From Primula veris (taxonomy: Eukaryota > Streptophyta > Magnoliopsida > Ericales > Primulaceae), in assembly GCA_963682055.1 (NCBI GenBank), contig OY821744.1, forward strand, positions 31,286,967 through 31,350,966: a DNA stretch of 64,000 nucleotides. The letters are read 5' to 3'. Below the pieces are notes generated by a model that saw only the letters and a list, made by a program, of their open reading frames with translations, had not been told where the DNA came from and did no database searches. A program made the position numbers and the translations under genes. Positions 43,525 to 56,948 of this stretch are shown here, piece after piece. How positions within the stretch are numbered: the first letter of the stretch is position 1; each line of letters starts with the position of its first letter.

Positions 43525-45030
43525 ATGTGCTCTCTCAAGGGGACACAAGTCTTATGCGGGCTCGATTATTCATACCCGAATTTGGTAAAAATGAACCTTT
43601 CTAGGAGTTTTAACAATGTCCCAATTGCACGCTTCGATACAAGAATATACTGCGGGAAATTAACTAAGAATCTTCGGTATCCACGTCGAACCAAGCTTCC
43701 CCCAGAAATCGGTAACGATAGGTTTTGGAAAGAGATTCCGAATGAAAATCTTGATTCAACCGATGAACATTCTTTAGCTCATAATTATGATGAAACAGTG
43801 AGAGGCGAGGATATTGATGATAATGACGAAGGTTTAGAATTTGAATATGATATTAATTGGGACCCGGATGAGATTGACGCGATTTCATCTCTATTTAGAG
43901 GGAGAGTCCCTCAAAACCCTGGAAATTTAGATAGAAAAAGGCCGCTACCGCTCCCTTTGCCTCACAAGATTCGACCATTAGGGCTCCCTTCACCTAAGCG
44001 TCATGCGAAAAAAGCCATTTCTTCAAGGCTGTCTCTCTCGAAGCAAGTATACAAGAACCCGACTTTCTTAGTTCAGTTAGCTAGAGAGATTAGAGCCCTA
44101 CATTCAGACGAAGATGTATCTAAAGTCCTAAACAAGTGCTCTCATTTCCTTAGGAAAGGGTCTTTATCACTTACTATTCGTGAGTTAGGTCATATGGGTC
44201 TTCCTAAACGGGCCTTGCAGGCATTTTGTTGGGCCGAAAAGAAGCCTCATTTGTTTCCGGATGATCGGATTCTGGGCTCGACTGTTGAGGTATTGGCAAA
44301 GGCCCGTCAACTGAAAATGCCGTTTAGTCTTGAGAAATTTGCGTTGAGTGCCAATCGAAGTGTAATTGAGGCTATGGTGAGGGGGTTTATTAAAGGTGGG
44401 AACTTGGAACTTGCTTGGAAAGTTATATTGATTGCTGAGGAGAACAAAAGAATATTAGATACGACCGTTTATGCTAAGCTTATACTAGAACTAGGAAAAA
44501 ACCCGGATAAGCAAATTATGGTGTTGACTTTATTAGATGAGCTTGGGGAACGAGATGATATGGATTTAAACCAAACGGATTGCACTGCTATCATGAAAAC
44601 TTGCATAAAAGTCGGTAAATTTGAAGTTGTTGAGAGTTTATTTAATTGGTATAAACAATCTGGAAGAGATGTTAGTATAGTCATGTATACAACCGTTATT
44701 CATAGCCTTTATTGTGAAAACAAGTATAAGGAGGCATTGGCTTTAGTGTGGGAAATTGAAGGGTTGAATTGTTTGCTTGATCTTCCGGCTTATAGGGTGG
44801 TGATAAAGCTCTTTGTTGCTTCAAAGGATTTGTCCAGGGCAGTGAGGTATTTTTCGAAGCTAAAGGAGGCCGGTTTTACTCCTCCTTATGATATTTATAG
44901 AGATTTATTTTCGATATATGAGGTTTTTGGGAGAGTGGCGAAATGTAAAGATGTTTGTAAGGAGGCAGAACTTGCTGGATTTGTATTGGATAAACAAATG
45001 AGTTGGCAATTGTTGCAGCTGAAAAAGTAA
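43525..45030 (+). CDS. EMB975: Pentatricopeptide repeat protein, EMB975-like, intronless
   Basis: 501 aa in a single exon. Residues 1 to about 60 are basic and Ser/Asn-rich, suiting an organelle transit peptide. About 85-125 is strongly acidic, ending NWDPDEIDAISSLFRGRVPQ. Then come RPLPLPLPHKIRPLGLPSPK and a helical repeat region from about 170, including REIRALHSDEDVSKVLNKCS and TIRELGHMGLPKRALQAFCW. Degenerate P-type PPR motifs continue to the end, such as TVYAKLILELGK and VIHSLYCENKYKEALALVWE. The overall layout resembles Arabidopsis At2g01860 (EMB975), recalled; that gene is needed for embryo development. PPR proteins bind organelle RNA, but no target can be read from this sequence. Intronless structure is usual for the family. 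An alternative start is the Met at residue 23. Confidence 0.75.
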   Translation: MCSLKGTQVLCGLDYSYPNLVKMNLSRSFNNVPIARFDTRIYCGKLTKNLRYPRRTKLPPEIGNDRFWKEIPNENLDSTDEHSLAHNYDETVRGEDIDDNDEGLEFEYDINWDPDEIDAISSLFRGRVPQNPGNLDRKRPLPLPLPHKIRPLGLPSPKRHAKKAISSRLSLSKQVYKNPTFLVQLAREIRALHSDEDVSKVLNKCSHFLRKGSLSLTIRELGHMGLPKRALQAFCWAEKKPHLFPDDRILGSTVEVLAKARQLKMPFSLEKFALSANRSVIEAMVRGFIKGGNLELAWKVILIAEENKRILDTTVYAKLILELGKNPDKQIMVLTLLDELGERDDMDLNQTDCTAIMKTCIKVGKFEVVESLFNWYKQSGRDVSIVMYTTVIHSLYCENKYKEALALVWEIEGLNCLLDLPAYRVVIKLFVASKDLSRAVRYFSKLKEAGFTPPYDIYRDLFSIYEVFGRVAKCKDVCKEAELAGFVLDKQMSWQLLQLKK

Positions 45031-46497
45031 ACACGATTAGTTCTTTCGGATTTTGTTAATTATATATGTATGCAATTTCTCGTACTTTTTGTCAGAGACA
45101 TTATTTAGTCATGGATTAGTGAAGCTTTTATAGCTTATCCTGTTTTTCGATGTTCTCATGGCTGTTATGTGCAATAGTCTGTACTCTTGTTTAGCTTTAT
45201 TAAAATGGAAAACTCGAGTTGTTTACTTCTCACTTTAGCTTTTATAACTTATTGATATGTATAAATACCTGGTTGTGGTACAATTTTATAAAAGCACGCC
45301 TGGTTTGGACCGTATTGTGTTTGGCATTAAACTATTCATGCAAGTGTTTTGTAACACTTCTGTCAGTAGGTGCATTGCCAGATTTTAGATAAAATATTTG
45401 GAAACGAGAGGCAACTCTCGACTTTTCAAGTGGCAATTAAGTAAATGCACATGTAGATAAATAAGAGGACAGTTCCTATGTTGGTGAATTGCTGCATAAT
45501 GTCCAAGAGCATGCTCATCACATATCAACGAATATTAGAGCTGCGGTTCAGCTTGTAATAGACCTTGACGGTCTTAAGTAATTCACCTCTAAAATATTTT
45601 GGCATTGAGCTGTAGCTTCATGTTCTGTTTTACTTTTAATTGCCTATGGAATGCCTAGGACATAAACTAAGTAGGGACCTGAGCGGGATACAACAGTCCT
45701 TATATTGAAAAAAAATGAGTCATGGTTAACTTATCTATACATCTAGCTTTCCACATAATTAAAAAAAAAAACTATCAGTCATGGTTAACTTACTAGAAAC
45801 CCAGAAAACAAAGAGAAGATGTGTTGGAATGAGATTTGCAACAAGAAGAAGAAGGGAAATTATTGAATTGAACTCAGATGTGTCAATAGTAACTCACTTT
45901 TTCAATGAATCATTCCTTTGCAAATAAGAAGATCACGTATAGACTTGTTCGAACTCTCACTTGCCAGATTGGATTGTGGAAGGCAGAATTTTTTTCTGAA
46001 CAAATTCATTCATAATATCTTGAAAAATGATAGACACGGATTCGATTATGGAAGACACAGAATTTTCCTGAAGAAATCCATGCGTAATATAATGAAATTT
46101 TGAAAATGTATACAAATTATTGATGCTACTTAGTAGCGAGAATAGGTCTGAAACAGTATCAAAAAGTATCGAATTCAAATATTTGCCTCTTGGAATGCCA
46201 GATTACATTTATACTCCTGTAAAAAGACACAAGTTGCAACATATATTGGAACGAACTGACAAAGTACTAATCAAGAACAATCATCCATTTCAAAGCGCTA
46301 CTAATTTATAGAAAGGGCATGCTACACCATAATTATTTTATCACGTTTTATACCATTATGTCAATAATTCGACATGAAACATGAGAAAATAAAGGATTTC
46401 AGCGTGAGTGGAGATGGATACAGACATATGCTTTCCACTTGGGAATGACATCAACATTTCTAACTAAGACTGTTGGTATAGAACAAAATTTATTTGT
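45031..46497. other. Convergent intergenic region between the PPR and CRM genes
   Basis: Probable 3' UTRs of both genes, which converge here. About 46073-46497 is the non-coding part of the segment that was copied to 24.3-25.2 kb. No gene is seen. Confidence 0.55.
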
Positions 46498-49400
46498 TCA
46501 TCTTCTTGTCTTCTTCAGCAGGGATGCAGCTTGTAGAAACAGTCTATTAACTTCATCATATTCTGATAGATCATCATCTCGGTCTTTTGACTTTCCCTGC
46601 ACTCGAGGGTCCTGTTTCTTTCGACCATTTGGAGCTGGAAACTTCTCGAATACATCCAAATAAAGTGGCCGTTCATTTTTTTGCTCATTTTCCATGTCAG
46701 AATCTGTTTCAAAAATATCAGATAGATCTTCAGAATCCGAACCCATACCACACTCAGTTTCAGAATCAAATTCCTTAAGCCTTTCATTATCCAATAGTGC
46801 TCTTAGCCTATTAGAATTCTCTAACTGTGATTTTGAATCAGTTTCTGGGGTAGAATTGTCGTTTCCACTAACAATGTTCTTTTCTTCAATGTTAGTGTTA
46901 GTCTCGGATTTAGATTGGAACAAGTCAAGGTCTTGTTCAAGTCTTGGAATATATTTCCTAACAGCTCGGAGGGCGTCTCGGTGAATAGATTTATCCAAGG
47001 CCTGTAGAAAATAACAATAAACTTCGCTAAAGAGGAAGATATTAAAAACATTATGCTAATTAACTTTTCATTATGGAATTTTCAGTAATTATTTGAACCA
47101 GATTGTTCCTTCTGTCTAAGGACCAATATCAGTTGTACCTAAAATCTAATTTGGAAAAGGAAGAAAATATTCAAGGGCAGTATATGCCTCTACACTTTAC
47201 GTAGATCAAAACATTCAAGAGACTAATTGAACTATAAAAATCCTGCTAAAAAATATAAATAAACCTGCCGTAAGCATCCATATAATTTCATTTCCATTTT
47301 GTACTATTTTTTTAAAGGCAGGTTTAACTAAAATATATTTTGGTTGAATTTTATCCAAGAACTATACAGAGCCAGTTATAGCATTATCAAAATGGATGCT
47401 ATATGATATTGAACTCGCCAACACATACAATTCTTACATATTTTACGGTCAATTGATATTAGAAACACTGTACTTGCATAAGGTACAAACATGGCAAAAT
47501 TCTAAGATACAGTAGACACACATTACCGTATAATTGTAGAAGATGCAAACATGACTAGAAAATAATATTAGTTACTTCTTCCAATAACTATTACCAGTCA
47601 ACATTAATCCATATTTTTAAATTCTGAAAATTCTTCTCATTTTAGAACAAATTTAAGCTCAAATGCAAATTTAAACAGGAGGATGTGCATATGAAATTAA
47701 AAAGAGAGAGTAGAAAATAACCTTTCTTCTAGAAAGAGTGCTTCTGGGCGACATTATCTCTGTTGGAGGTTGAGAATAGTTTTTCCCTCGATACATAATA
47801 ATAGTATTCTCTTCACGAATATCAAGCACAATTCCACCGCTCAATCTTGCCAGCTCAGCAGCAATTTCCTTCACTTCCTCGGCTGAAAATGTCTTAACAA
47901 TCACTTGGAGCATTTGGTGTTTTTTCCAATGCAAGTGCATGTTCAATATTACCCCTTGGTAAATCCCTCGTCTTCCAATTGGAACATAGTTTCTGCTTTT
48001 AATTCCCATTTTTAAAAAATAAAAATGTTCTTCTGGGGTTAGGATTTCTGGGTCATGGGTTGTTTCTGATGACTCTTTTGGTTCGATCTTGTTTAGGGCT
48101 ACATTAAGCCGTTCCTCTTTTTTCTTAGCCTGGAAAAGACAGAGAAGTTTTAAAAAAAAATCTCGTATATGGAAATCAAGTCTAAAGCAAATTAAAAATT
48201 ACTCTTATTCACGGAAATCAATAGTCCAGAACAGAAAATATAATATAAAAAAAGAAAGTTACTCTTGTTGCTGCACCAATAACAGCTTAAAGAACCAATT
48301 ATCAGAGTACCACAAAAATGAAACTAATATTTAACTCAGACATAGACCATTCAACATTCATCTTTAGAAACATCAAGTCGTTGAACATTAGAAATCATCC
48401 AGTTGACAAAATCAAATACTTCCAGGTTTTGCTGCATAAACTTCCACACTTGTCTGATGTTGTTATTACATAAAAATATCACAGAAGGGAAGAGAAGTGG
48501 AAAATCTTTAGATGATTGGGAATTCTTCAAGTTCCAAACTGTATGTTATAATTATAATATTATTAGCCAAACACAATGATAATGTAGATGGGGATAAAAG
48601 GTACTACAAACTCCTAACACCACCCAGAAAAATCCCAAGCACCACAGAAGTTAAACAACCAAAAGGAAATGAATCATTTTAATACTATGAAATGATGAGA
48701 AGACCATGTTAGCTACTGATATATTGATCCGCATGTGCTAAAGCCTAAAAAAAGAATGAAAGGGACAAAATTGGGCATTACATTTTACAAAAATATACCT
48801 TTTTCAATTTGTACAAAATCTTTTCCTCAGGTGTCATCCGCTCATACTCTTTCTTTTTTTTAAACCTGAAGAATTTCAACCATCTAACAACTGCTCTTTT
48901 GCCCTTCAATTTTTTCCGTTTATTTTTAATATCAGCGCCTCCTTCTGCTACTTTAACACTTTCGGAGTGCTCTTGTTGTCCTTCACCTAACTCGCCAGTG
49001 CTGAGATACGCAGTCGTATGTATACACCGGGCATCCGAAAGGAAAACCCTTTTTATTTTATAACATTGTGGTCCCGGATGAACAACCTTGCATATAACAT
49101 TACATACGCTGTTGCGAAATCAGATACTATAAACATAAACTCAAGCGAATGCACAGTAATGTACTGTTGTAAAAAATAATAGAACCCTTCATCTCTACAT
49201 AGACCTATAGACAAGTTTGGAGAAGCTGATACGGGCAATATGCCGGTACACATATGATACGCTAATAATTAAATCAGTGAAAAAAGAAGTAAAGAAGTGC
49301 ATTTTCTTTTCTTATCATTGATCGTTACTCTTAATTTGGGTTAAAACTAGAATATTAACTGGGACCATGAACCTAATATAAATTGACAGTTAAGTAGTGG

Positions 49401-50679
49401 TATGCGAACCGACACTACCTTTCTACCTCATCTACAGAAGCTATAGACGAACTTCTCAAGCTAATAAGGTGAACCGTGAAACACAAACCAAATGCTTATG
49501 ATCATAGAGAAAACATTTTCTTTCATAACATTGCATGAAACTCATGGTTTCATCTTAAATTTTGTCGAATTGTAGTAAACATTGGAATCACTCTAACTGT
49601 ACCATAAAATATCATCTCGTCCACTGATTAAGCATAATATCCAACCACCAATATTAAGTATCCTCCAACTAACAGAACATGCTGAAACAGTACATGACGA
49701 TCATATCCTAAAATTAAATTTTTTACTTTTCTTGGAAGTGAAAAATATAGTTAAAACTATTATATAGAAGGATTTGCCTTTGGGTAAAAACTGTAAAAAG
49801 AGAACTCCCTCTCCATTTTTTAGAAAAAAAAGTTTTGTTAATATCAGTATTAAGCAAATAAAAAGTTCAATCTTTCGACAAAAGTACACATCAAAACATT
49901 TCAAAACATATACTTTTCTACTCTGGAAGTGTACAAGAATACATCTTTTGTTATGGTTTATAAAAGCAGACAAACAACCTTAAATACTAACCATAAAAAG
50001 TACATACAGCTAAAGTTTACAATGTTTGTCAAACAAGCATAATGATAAAAATGAAAATATATAAATCGTTCCTAATTTAAATTCACAACCAATTTAGTAC
50101 ATTTAGGTTGTTTTTTCTAAACAAAAAACCCTCAAGAAATAAAAAGTCAAAAGTAATTTGAGTACCATCCTCTAATTTTTTTTATGAGAGAGCCCTAGGA
50201 TTATAAATAAGTAAAAAATTCGTTTTACATATTTTTATACATAAGACTCGTTCCTGAATCCCGAGTGTTGATTGACGATTTGTACATTGCTCAGACTATA
50301 AAGCATATTTTAAGTGCATCAGTACAACATAACCACGGAAACAAACGAAAAGGGCGCAATGTCGCAATTATAACTTCGATTTATCAAACAAAGATAATAG
50401 ATTATTTCTTGTGTTGATTGAAACATTCCACATCAGTTACGCCTATGTTTGTCAACATATTTTCTGGTCCAGAATTAGTTTTCAAAAATTTGTTTCGTAA
50501 ATCCACTTAATTTTCAGATTATTGATTTTTAGATTTTTTAGCTGAAAAATCCGCTTTTGAAAAGTTAAATAATTTAACTGTCCAAACACTCACATACAAT
50601 ATTTTTAAAATCAAAATCAGTCAAAAGAATCTGTTGCCAAACGGACCTTACAATATATTGTAAAATAAGTTATATATAG

Positions 50680-50718
<39 letters not shown>

Positions 50719-50842
50719 CTTACGAGGGGTATTTGGGGAGGATAAGTTTGTTGAGTGGTGAATTAAACAGTAAATAATTGGAAAATAATAATATGTTTCT
50801 AAGCTCTAATTGTGATTTACATAAAGCTGATCTAATCACCAT
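46498..50842 (-). CDS. CRM-domain RNA-binding protein, chloroplastic, four exons
   Basis: Exons on the minus strand: 50842-50724, 49108-48799, 48129-47722 and 47001-46498. All borders are GT..AG, the phases fit, and the total is 446 aa. The first exon (MVIRSALCKSQLELRN) has no acidic cluster and looks like an organelle transit peptide. Exon 2 is Lys/Arg-rich (KNKRKKLKGKRAVVRWLKFF). The CRM domain spans about 172-270, with TPEEHFYFLKMGIKSRNYV, the GxxG-type loop GRRG at 195-198 and IVLDIREENTIIMYRGKNY. The C-terminal third is acidic and disordered and ends ASLLKKTRR. Single-CRM proteins derive from bacterial YhbY and act in organelle RNA splicing or ribosome assembly. It matches Arabidopsis At3g25440 (recalled). 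Intron 1 is 1.6 kb and holds a MITE. The first exon is inferred from phase and peptide character, and is the least certain part. Confidence 0.88.
50440..50647. mobile_element. Tourist-like MITE in intron 1 of the CRM gene
   Basis: The left end CGCCTATGTTTGTCAACA and the reverse complement of the right end, GGTCCGTTTGGCAACAGA, are an imperfect inverted repeat. TTA flanks both ends (50437-50439 and 50648-50650). Length 208 bp, non-coding. Confidence 0.65.
50679..50719. repeat. (TA)n-(GA)n microsatellite at the CRM intron 1 donor
   Basis: TA units (about 50679-50700) run into GA units (to 50717). On the gene strand the donor GTAAGT is directly followed by a CT run and then a TA run. Confidence 0.9.
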
Positions 50843-52885
50843 TTTTACAACACCCTTATTTTTTTATTTAATTTCTTTCTATTTATCAAATTAATAAAAA
50901 TATAGTGTCAATTTGAAGAGAGATGGAGATGGAGGCAAAGCTATTAACAATGGCGAAGGCTATTTTCGTAATTATTATAAGTATATTTTTATTTGTATTC
51001 TATTTTTAGACTTGCAAATTTAATATTTACATTTAAGGATGACAAAAAAAATTAAATTTTTGACTAAGAAGTCCACAGTATTTATTTTTTTACATTTTAA
51101 CATGTACAAAGTTTTTTATTCTTTGACTAGTAAGTCCAAACTGTATAGTTAACAATTTGTCCTTTCAAAAATTCCATCGTCTGTTTCTCGTTTCTTGTTT
51201 CCCACTTCGCGTTTCTCGTTTACCGTTTTCTATTATTTCATCTGCAAATTTTAGATTTTTTTCTTTGTTATTCTTGTTTCACGTTTCATTTCTCGTCTGC
51301 TTCCGCTTCCGCTTTCGCTTCCCATATTGGAAACTACTACACATTTTTCTTCCCCCGCCATTTTATATAGTAGTACCAGTATGTTTAGATCGAATATAGG
51401 AGTATTCACGAAAAAGTGAGTAAGGTTCGTGATTGGCAGAATACCATAGAGTCGGAATGAATTCATTTGGAGCGTTGGATTAATACATAGGCTTGTAAGA
51501 CTATTGATTAAAACAAACAAGAAGCAAAAATTAAAATGCATGATACTTTACAATTTGAAGTGATTTGCCGTTTGTGCGACATGGTGAAGACATTAATAAG
51601 TGGCCATGGGTTTTATAAAGTATATCACGAAATATACATGGGTCATCTTTAACCAAACTAAGTACGGTCAAGCTTCGACTTTAGTTCTTATCTTGTTTTT
51701 GATTGCTTAACACTGAATGAAAGCACATTTGCTTTATTGCTTATTAAAGGCTTTTTTCAGACTAATTTGAACCAATAAATCTTCAATTCATGCTTTCTTA
51801 TAGCCTCCCAGACAGAATTAACATAAAAAGAACACTTATTAATTATTATGCAGCCAAACAACAGCATCTTTATCATATGGAAGTAGAACTATATATATAC
51901 AGGGTCACAAATATGCTAAATGCACTTTGGATAACAAAGCTTTATTTCATTCCTTTAAACCTTTAATACCTAGACTACCTCTTGACAAATGACCAAACAC
52001 CTAACCAACATTTCGCCTTTATGATCAGTAGCATTGGCGTTCCACCTTCGTTCTCGACGTCTCGTTATGCTTGTTCTTTGGAAAGCTGTGTAATCTACAG
52101 GCTACAGCAGGAGACTTTACAGACTCAATAACTGAATATGGCCTAAGCCGCAGATCAATTCCAAGCTAATACATTAACATTAATGCTCGAATAACCACAG
52201 ATCAAGTCAGGTCGTCGTGAATTTCTGTGGCTAAATGATCTCAAGTTGCAATGTAGAGAATGAGACAAGGTTCAACAGAAGCCACACCAAAATTACTGTA
52301 AGTATCCAGTCATTAGCTAGTAACATTATAATCCGGAAAGAAATTACTAAATCAAATCCCGCTTGATATTATGATCACAATAAGTGTGAATGTTCATGAT
52401 GTTGAGTTGTACACCTCCACCACACCCACCCCCTCCCCCCCTCACCCACCCACCCACACACAACTAAGGCCTATAAGGCTATAATATAGCATTAAGCTTT
52501 AACTGAGAACTGGATTTAGTGTACCAGAAAACTGAAAGAACATTAACTACAATGAAAACAAATGAACACAATGTCATGCAACAGAAGAACAACAGGAAAA
52601 CCTATATTACACAACCGATTAGAATGAGAGAAAGATTGAATCAGATCACAACCGCTGAAATATATATATAAAAAGGTGAAAGAAGATTATTCGATAAATT
52701 GACGACATTAAATTTACAAACATGGGGAAGTACTTATTCAAATTCAAACATATAGGTTCAAATATATCTTCCCCCACAAAAGGTTTTCCTCTGCATGGGA
52801 TTATAGCCAATAACCATACAATCATCTAAAATCCTCTCTTTTCCCCTATTTTTTCCTTCCTTTTTTGCTTTGTTTTTGCATTTTA
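50843..52885. other. Intergenic region between the CRM and CML genes
   Basis: The CRM promoter lies at the left and the CML 3' UTR at the right. A C-rich simple stretch with CCCACC units lies at about 52417-52462. An 80-codon plus-strand frame at 51157-51399 is low-complexity (Phe/Ser-rich), and I do not accept it as a gene. Confidence 0.5.
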
Positions 52886-53344
52886 TCAATCTGAACTCAA
52901 TGCAGCGAAACCGCCACCTTTCATCATTTGTCTAAACTCTTTATAATCCACCATCCCGTCTCCATCAACATCAACTTTCTTTATCATCATTTTACAATCC
53001 TCTATGGTCCTCCCTTGCTTTAACCCTAGCGATTGCAAAACGGATCTTAATTCTTCCACCGTTATAAACCCATCACCATTTTGATCAAATACGTTAAAGG
53101 CCTCTCTCATATCTTCCTCCTCATCTTTCTCATCCATTATCGTTTGATACAATCCTCCAAACTCTTCAATATCCACGTACCCATCTTTGTTCACATCAAT
53201 CTTTTCGATCATTTGTACTAGTTCGTTATCAGGTATGTATATTCCCAAGTTCCTTAATGAGTCACTAAGCTCCTTCCTTGTGATTTTTCCGTCACCATTA
53301 CGGTCAAACATTTGGAAAACACGTCGTAGCTCGCTTGCGTCCAT
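52886..53344 (-). CDS. CML3: Calmodulin-like protein with four EF hands (CML3/CML7 type)
   Basis: 152 aa, single exon. EF-hand loops lie at 14-25 ([12 protein letters not shown]), 50-61 ([12 protein letters not shown]), 87-98 ([12 protein letters not shown]) and 125-136 ([12 protein letters not shown]). All four have Asp at position 1, Gly at position 6 and Glu at position 12, so all should bind Ca2+. The linker between the two lobes is acidic (MDEKDEEED). The C-terminus [13 protein letters not shown] is characteristic of the CML3/CML7 group. There is no palmitoylation or signal sequence, so a soluble Ca2+ sensor is expected. CML3 and CML7 cannot be separated from this sequence alone; the C1-FDX-like neighbour favours CML3 (At3g07490, recalled). 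The start is the only Met at the family N-terminus ([17 protein letters not shown]). Confidence 0.93.
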   Translation of the reverse strand: MDASELRRVFQMFDRNGDGKITRKELSDSLRNLGIYIPDNELVQMIEKIDVNKDGYVDIEEFGGLYQTIMDEKDEEEDMREAFNVFDQNGDGFITVEELRSVLQSLGLKQGRTIEDCKMMIKKVDVDGDGMVDYKEFRQMMKGGGFAALSSD

Positions 53345-56300
53345 TTCTCAAAAAGCTAAAGTTGTATATCCTAAAAGTTCAAGAAGAAAAAAGGGGGATG
53401 TACTATAACTTTTGTTGGGTGAATTGTAAGATAAACGCCTCGATTGGGATTGTTGGTAAACAACAAAAGACCGGAGAAGATGAGGAGCCAAAAGAGATTT
53501 ACATAATTTTGGTGAAAAAAGAAAAAATATAGAGCTTGACAAAACAAAAATAAGATTGATCTGAAAAACTCTGAGAAGGAATTAGGATGAGATTGGTTAT
53601 AGAGAGAAATTGTAGAAGAAATTTGAGGACACCCACTAATTTTGGTTTAGACTAATGGCTAAAAATAAGAATATGTAATGGGGGGCAGGTTCCTTTAAAA
53701 TTAAATTAAATAACTATGCCTGCAACTATACGGCTATACTTGTACATCATCAAATCTTCATTTACATGGTGACCATGTTCATCTATCGAAAAAGTCCAAG
53801 GGAGTGAGATTGTAAAATACACTAGATATAGATAATTATTTTTTTGTGGTAGATTGTTAAACTTTATAATTGCAGATGCTAACAAATGGAGTTCCCAAAT
53901 TGGCTCAACAATAAATAACCGGCCAAATAACTTATCAAAGAATATTCAATACTCATACTGGTCCAATGTCCTCTATTTTGAACTTATAATTGTTAGAACA
54001 TAGGCATATAACAAACACTAAAAAACGAACAGTAAGAGCAACATTGACGGCTCACAAGGTTCGACAGTTCTACATTGAGAGCTCAGGGATTCGCACGGTT
54101 GTGGCAACACTCCCATTTTTTAACTTTGACCTGTTTTTTCGATCATTTGCAGTTTTATCCGTACCGTTATGTCTCTCTCTTTAGTCCTTTTGGTCCCTTT
54201 GATTTTATGACTTCGAAATGGATTGTAAATTATAATGCCAATAGCAATTGGATTTCAAACCTTAATTTTTTGTTTTCTTTCAGTTTTACAAATTCATTTT
54301 TTCATGATTTTTTAACATCGATAACTTGGTATTACTGATTTTACGTAATATATTATTAATCAAAAACGAAAGATACATTATTTGACATAGTTCCCAAACA
54401 ATGCATAAAGTTCCACTCAAATCGATCATCCATCAATAATCCTCTAAATCAAGATTGATTTCAGTCTTTTCTTTAAACTATTTTAATTTAGAATAAACCT
54501 TATAACTATAGTCGCAGCTCATATGGTAAACCTGAGTTCAGTCACCCATAATCTGGAATTTCATATCAAATAAAAATTGTCCTTCAATGAAATATCATGT
54601 GTCCTAATAATAGCAATTTTTCCATCTCTTACGTTGTATTATCAAACTAGTCACGTATTATAATCAGTGTTATAAAAAATGCTAAAAGCGTAATAAATAA
54701 ATTAAAAAAAAAAGTTGGAACGATTTTACCAGCCACAAAAACAGAAAAACAAGCTTTTTTTTTTAACTTTGAATCAACCCGACTTTTTTTTTTACTCCAA
54801 ACACCCTTTTAAAAACAGAGCTTATAGTAAGTTAAATTTGAGAGATCTGGTACGAAAATATTATCAAACTAATTTTGCTTACATTAATTTATTCGTAACT
54901 TAAATTGTAGCCAAATTAACATACAAACTAATCACTTCGATAAAAACAAAAAATTGTAATCCAACCACGTGTCCAGCTCAACCATTGGATAAAAAATCAA
55001 GCAGACGAGTTAATTGGAAACGAAAAATAAAATTCTGATTAATATCGCAAACGAAGAAATTGCACCAAAATAATGAAAATTTTGGGACAGAGTGCGTTTG
55101 CTTTTTTTAACCAAGATTATTTTCAGTAACTTAAAAAAATTATATAAAAAATATTCCAGTGATATAAGGGCCTGAAAAATCAGTATATAGGTCAGAATCA
55201 GGCGAGTGATACTGGTAAATTAAATATCGCAAGTTTATAAATATATTAATTGGCTTGGATCGGTACAGATCCAGTCAAAGCTGAGACTTGCTTTTATCTA
55301 ATTTAACAAAAAAATTATACTATTGAATATTGATATGTATGTATACACAAAATAAAATTGAAAACTGAAAATTGGAATAAAGTATGAACGATAGATATAT
55401 AATAAGAGAAACAGCAGCTATATATATATAGAGAGAGTTGCAATGAAAATTAGGGTACAATTTTATTAGTTAGATGGGCCAATTGTTAATAAAGCCCAAT
55501 TTACTCCGAGAGGCCCGTATTTTGCTTTCCGCTACGAAAGTGTTATGGTATAGTTACCGGGAAACGGAAATTGAAAACGTCAAAAACAAATTGAGATTAG
55601 TAATAAAGGAGAGTTTTGAGAGAAATGGAAATGGACGTGATTTCCGAATGGATTTCGAGCTGTAATGATGACAATGTACAAGCGAGGAGTTTACGATAGA
55701 CTAACATCGATAGTGCTAACAACAGTCGAAACAGATATTGTGCTTACGCGCAAATAAAAAAAGGTGTTTACAAGAATGTTTAACGTTAGTTAGGCCATTA
55801 AATATTATAGTGAAGGCGTGTGCGGAGTTGTGTACGTTCCAATAACGTACCACATACGTCTGGAGATCGAAATCTCATAACTAGCTTTTGAAATTCTTTA
55901 TTTCACTTTTTATCACATGCTAGTTACATCCTTTTCCAAATAGGATATAAGAATACATTTGTAAAAAAAATTCACGCACTTATATTTATTCCATTTCAAA
56001 CATTATAAAAAGAGCTTTTAGTTTTATAAATTTGACCGCGGCTTAGGTGCATGTAGCCATAGGGCGGTCCCGAGACTGCATTCTCTACAACATAGCAACG
56101 GTAAGTTTAATTATTAAAACCACCATAGGTCTATTTATTGAATATGATCGTAATCATATACATTGATAATTTATCACATCTTCGAATAGTTGCTCCTATT
56201 TTTTTTTATCAACCAAGTTTGCTGATTCGTAAAACTTCTGTATTGCCATCGTTTCATAAGTTGTGAATGGCGTCGTTACTAGAAAGTAACCCACATATCA

Positions 56301-56948
56301 TTTCCAGATGAATGTATTTGCAAAAACGTGTCATGATTTTACACCAATAGAGACCTCTTACAAACTACTCGATGCATCATCGCAGTCCATGCTTTTGTTT
56401 CCCGTGGGAGGGTCTAATCTCACACTGAAGTAAACTTTATCCTATATGACTTTCCACCAAGATTTCTTATACGTTATGTAATTGAACTTCAGAGTTTTGA
56501 AATAAACAAATTACAGCATTTTATGTTTTCCGAATTATGAACTTTTGAGATATGATTGAACTTTGAAACTAAAGCTCTATTAGACGATTAATTCGAAGTA
56601 TTCCTTAAAACTAAACAACTTGATCCGAAATTGCACCACTGATGTTAGTATCAGTGTCTCTATTAATAAGCAATTGTCTCTCACGTGACACAATTACGAA
56701 TACAGAACACAGATCCGAAAAAGAGTACATGGAAATAATAAACAAACTGTTTCATAAAATGAACCCTCACCTCACCAATACGAGGCATTTATCTTACCAT
56801 AATCCAACAAGTGTAAGAAAAATAAAGGAGAATTGTCGCATCAATTTCACCAAAATTCATAACATATGAAGTAACAACGAGATTCTCATTATTGAATTTA
56901 AAAAGCCAATTAAATCCCAATACATTTGTAATATCCGAATAAACTTTC
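53345..56948. other. CML promoter side and intergenic DNA
   Basis: AT-rich with many short A- and T-runs. A few open frames of 60-90 codons have no family features. No transposon terminus with a convincing target duplication was found. The last hundred or so bases are the probable C1-FDX 3' UTR. Confidence 0.5.

Noticed and set aside
51157..51541. Overlapping 80- and 96-codon frames on opposite strands
   Set aside because: Low-complexity Phe/Ser/Arg-rich translation of a pyrimidine-rich stretch, with no motif or splice context.
52886..53344. Calmodulin-like gene as CML16 (At3g25600), which would extend the At3g254xx synteny block
   Set aside because: The sequence, especially the start [17 protein letters not shown] and the end [13 protein letters not shown], fits the CML3/CML7 group, and the neighbour resembles At3g07480.
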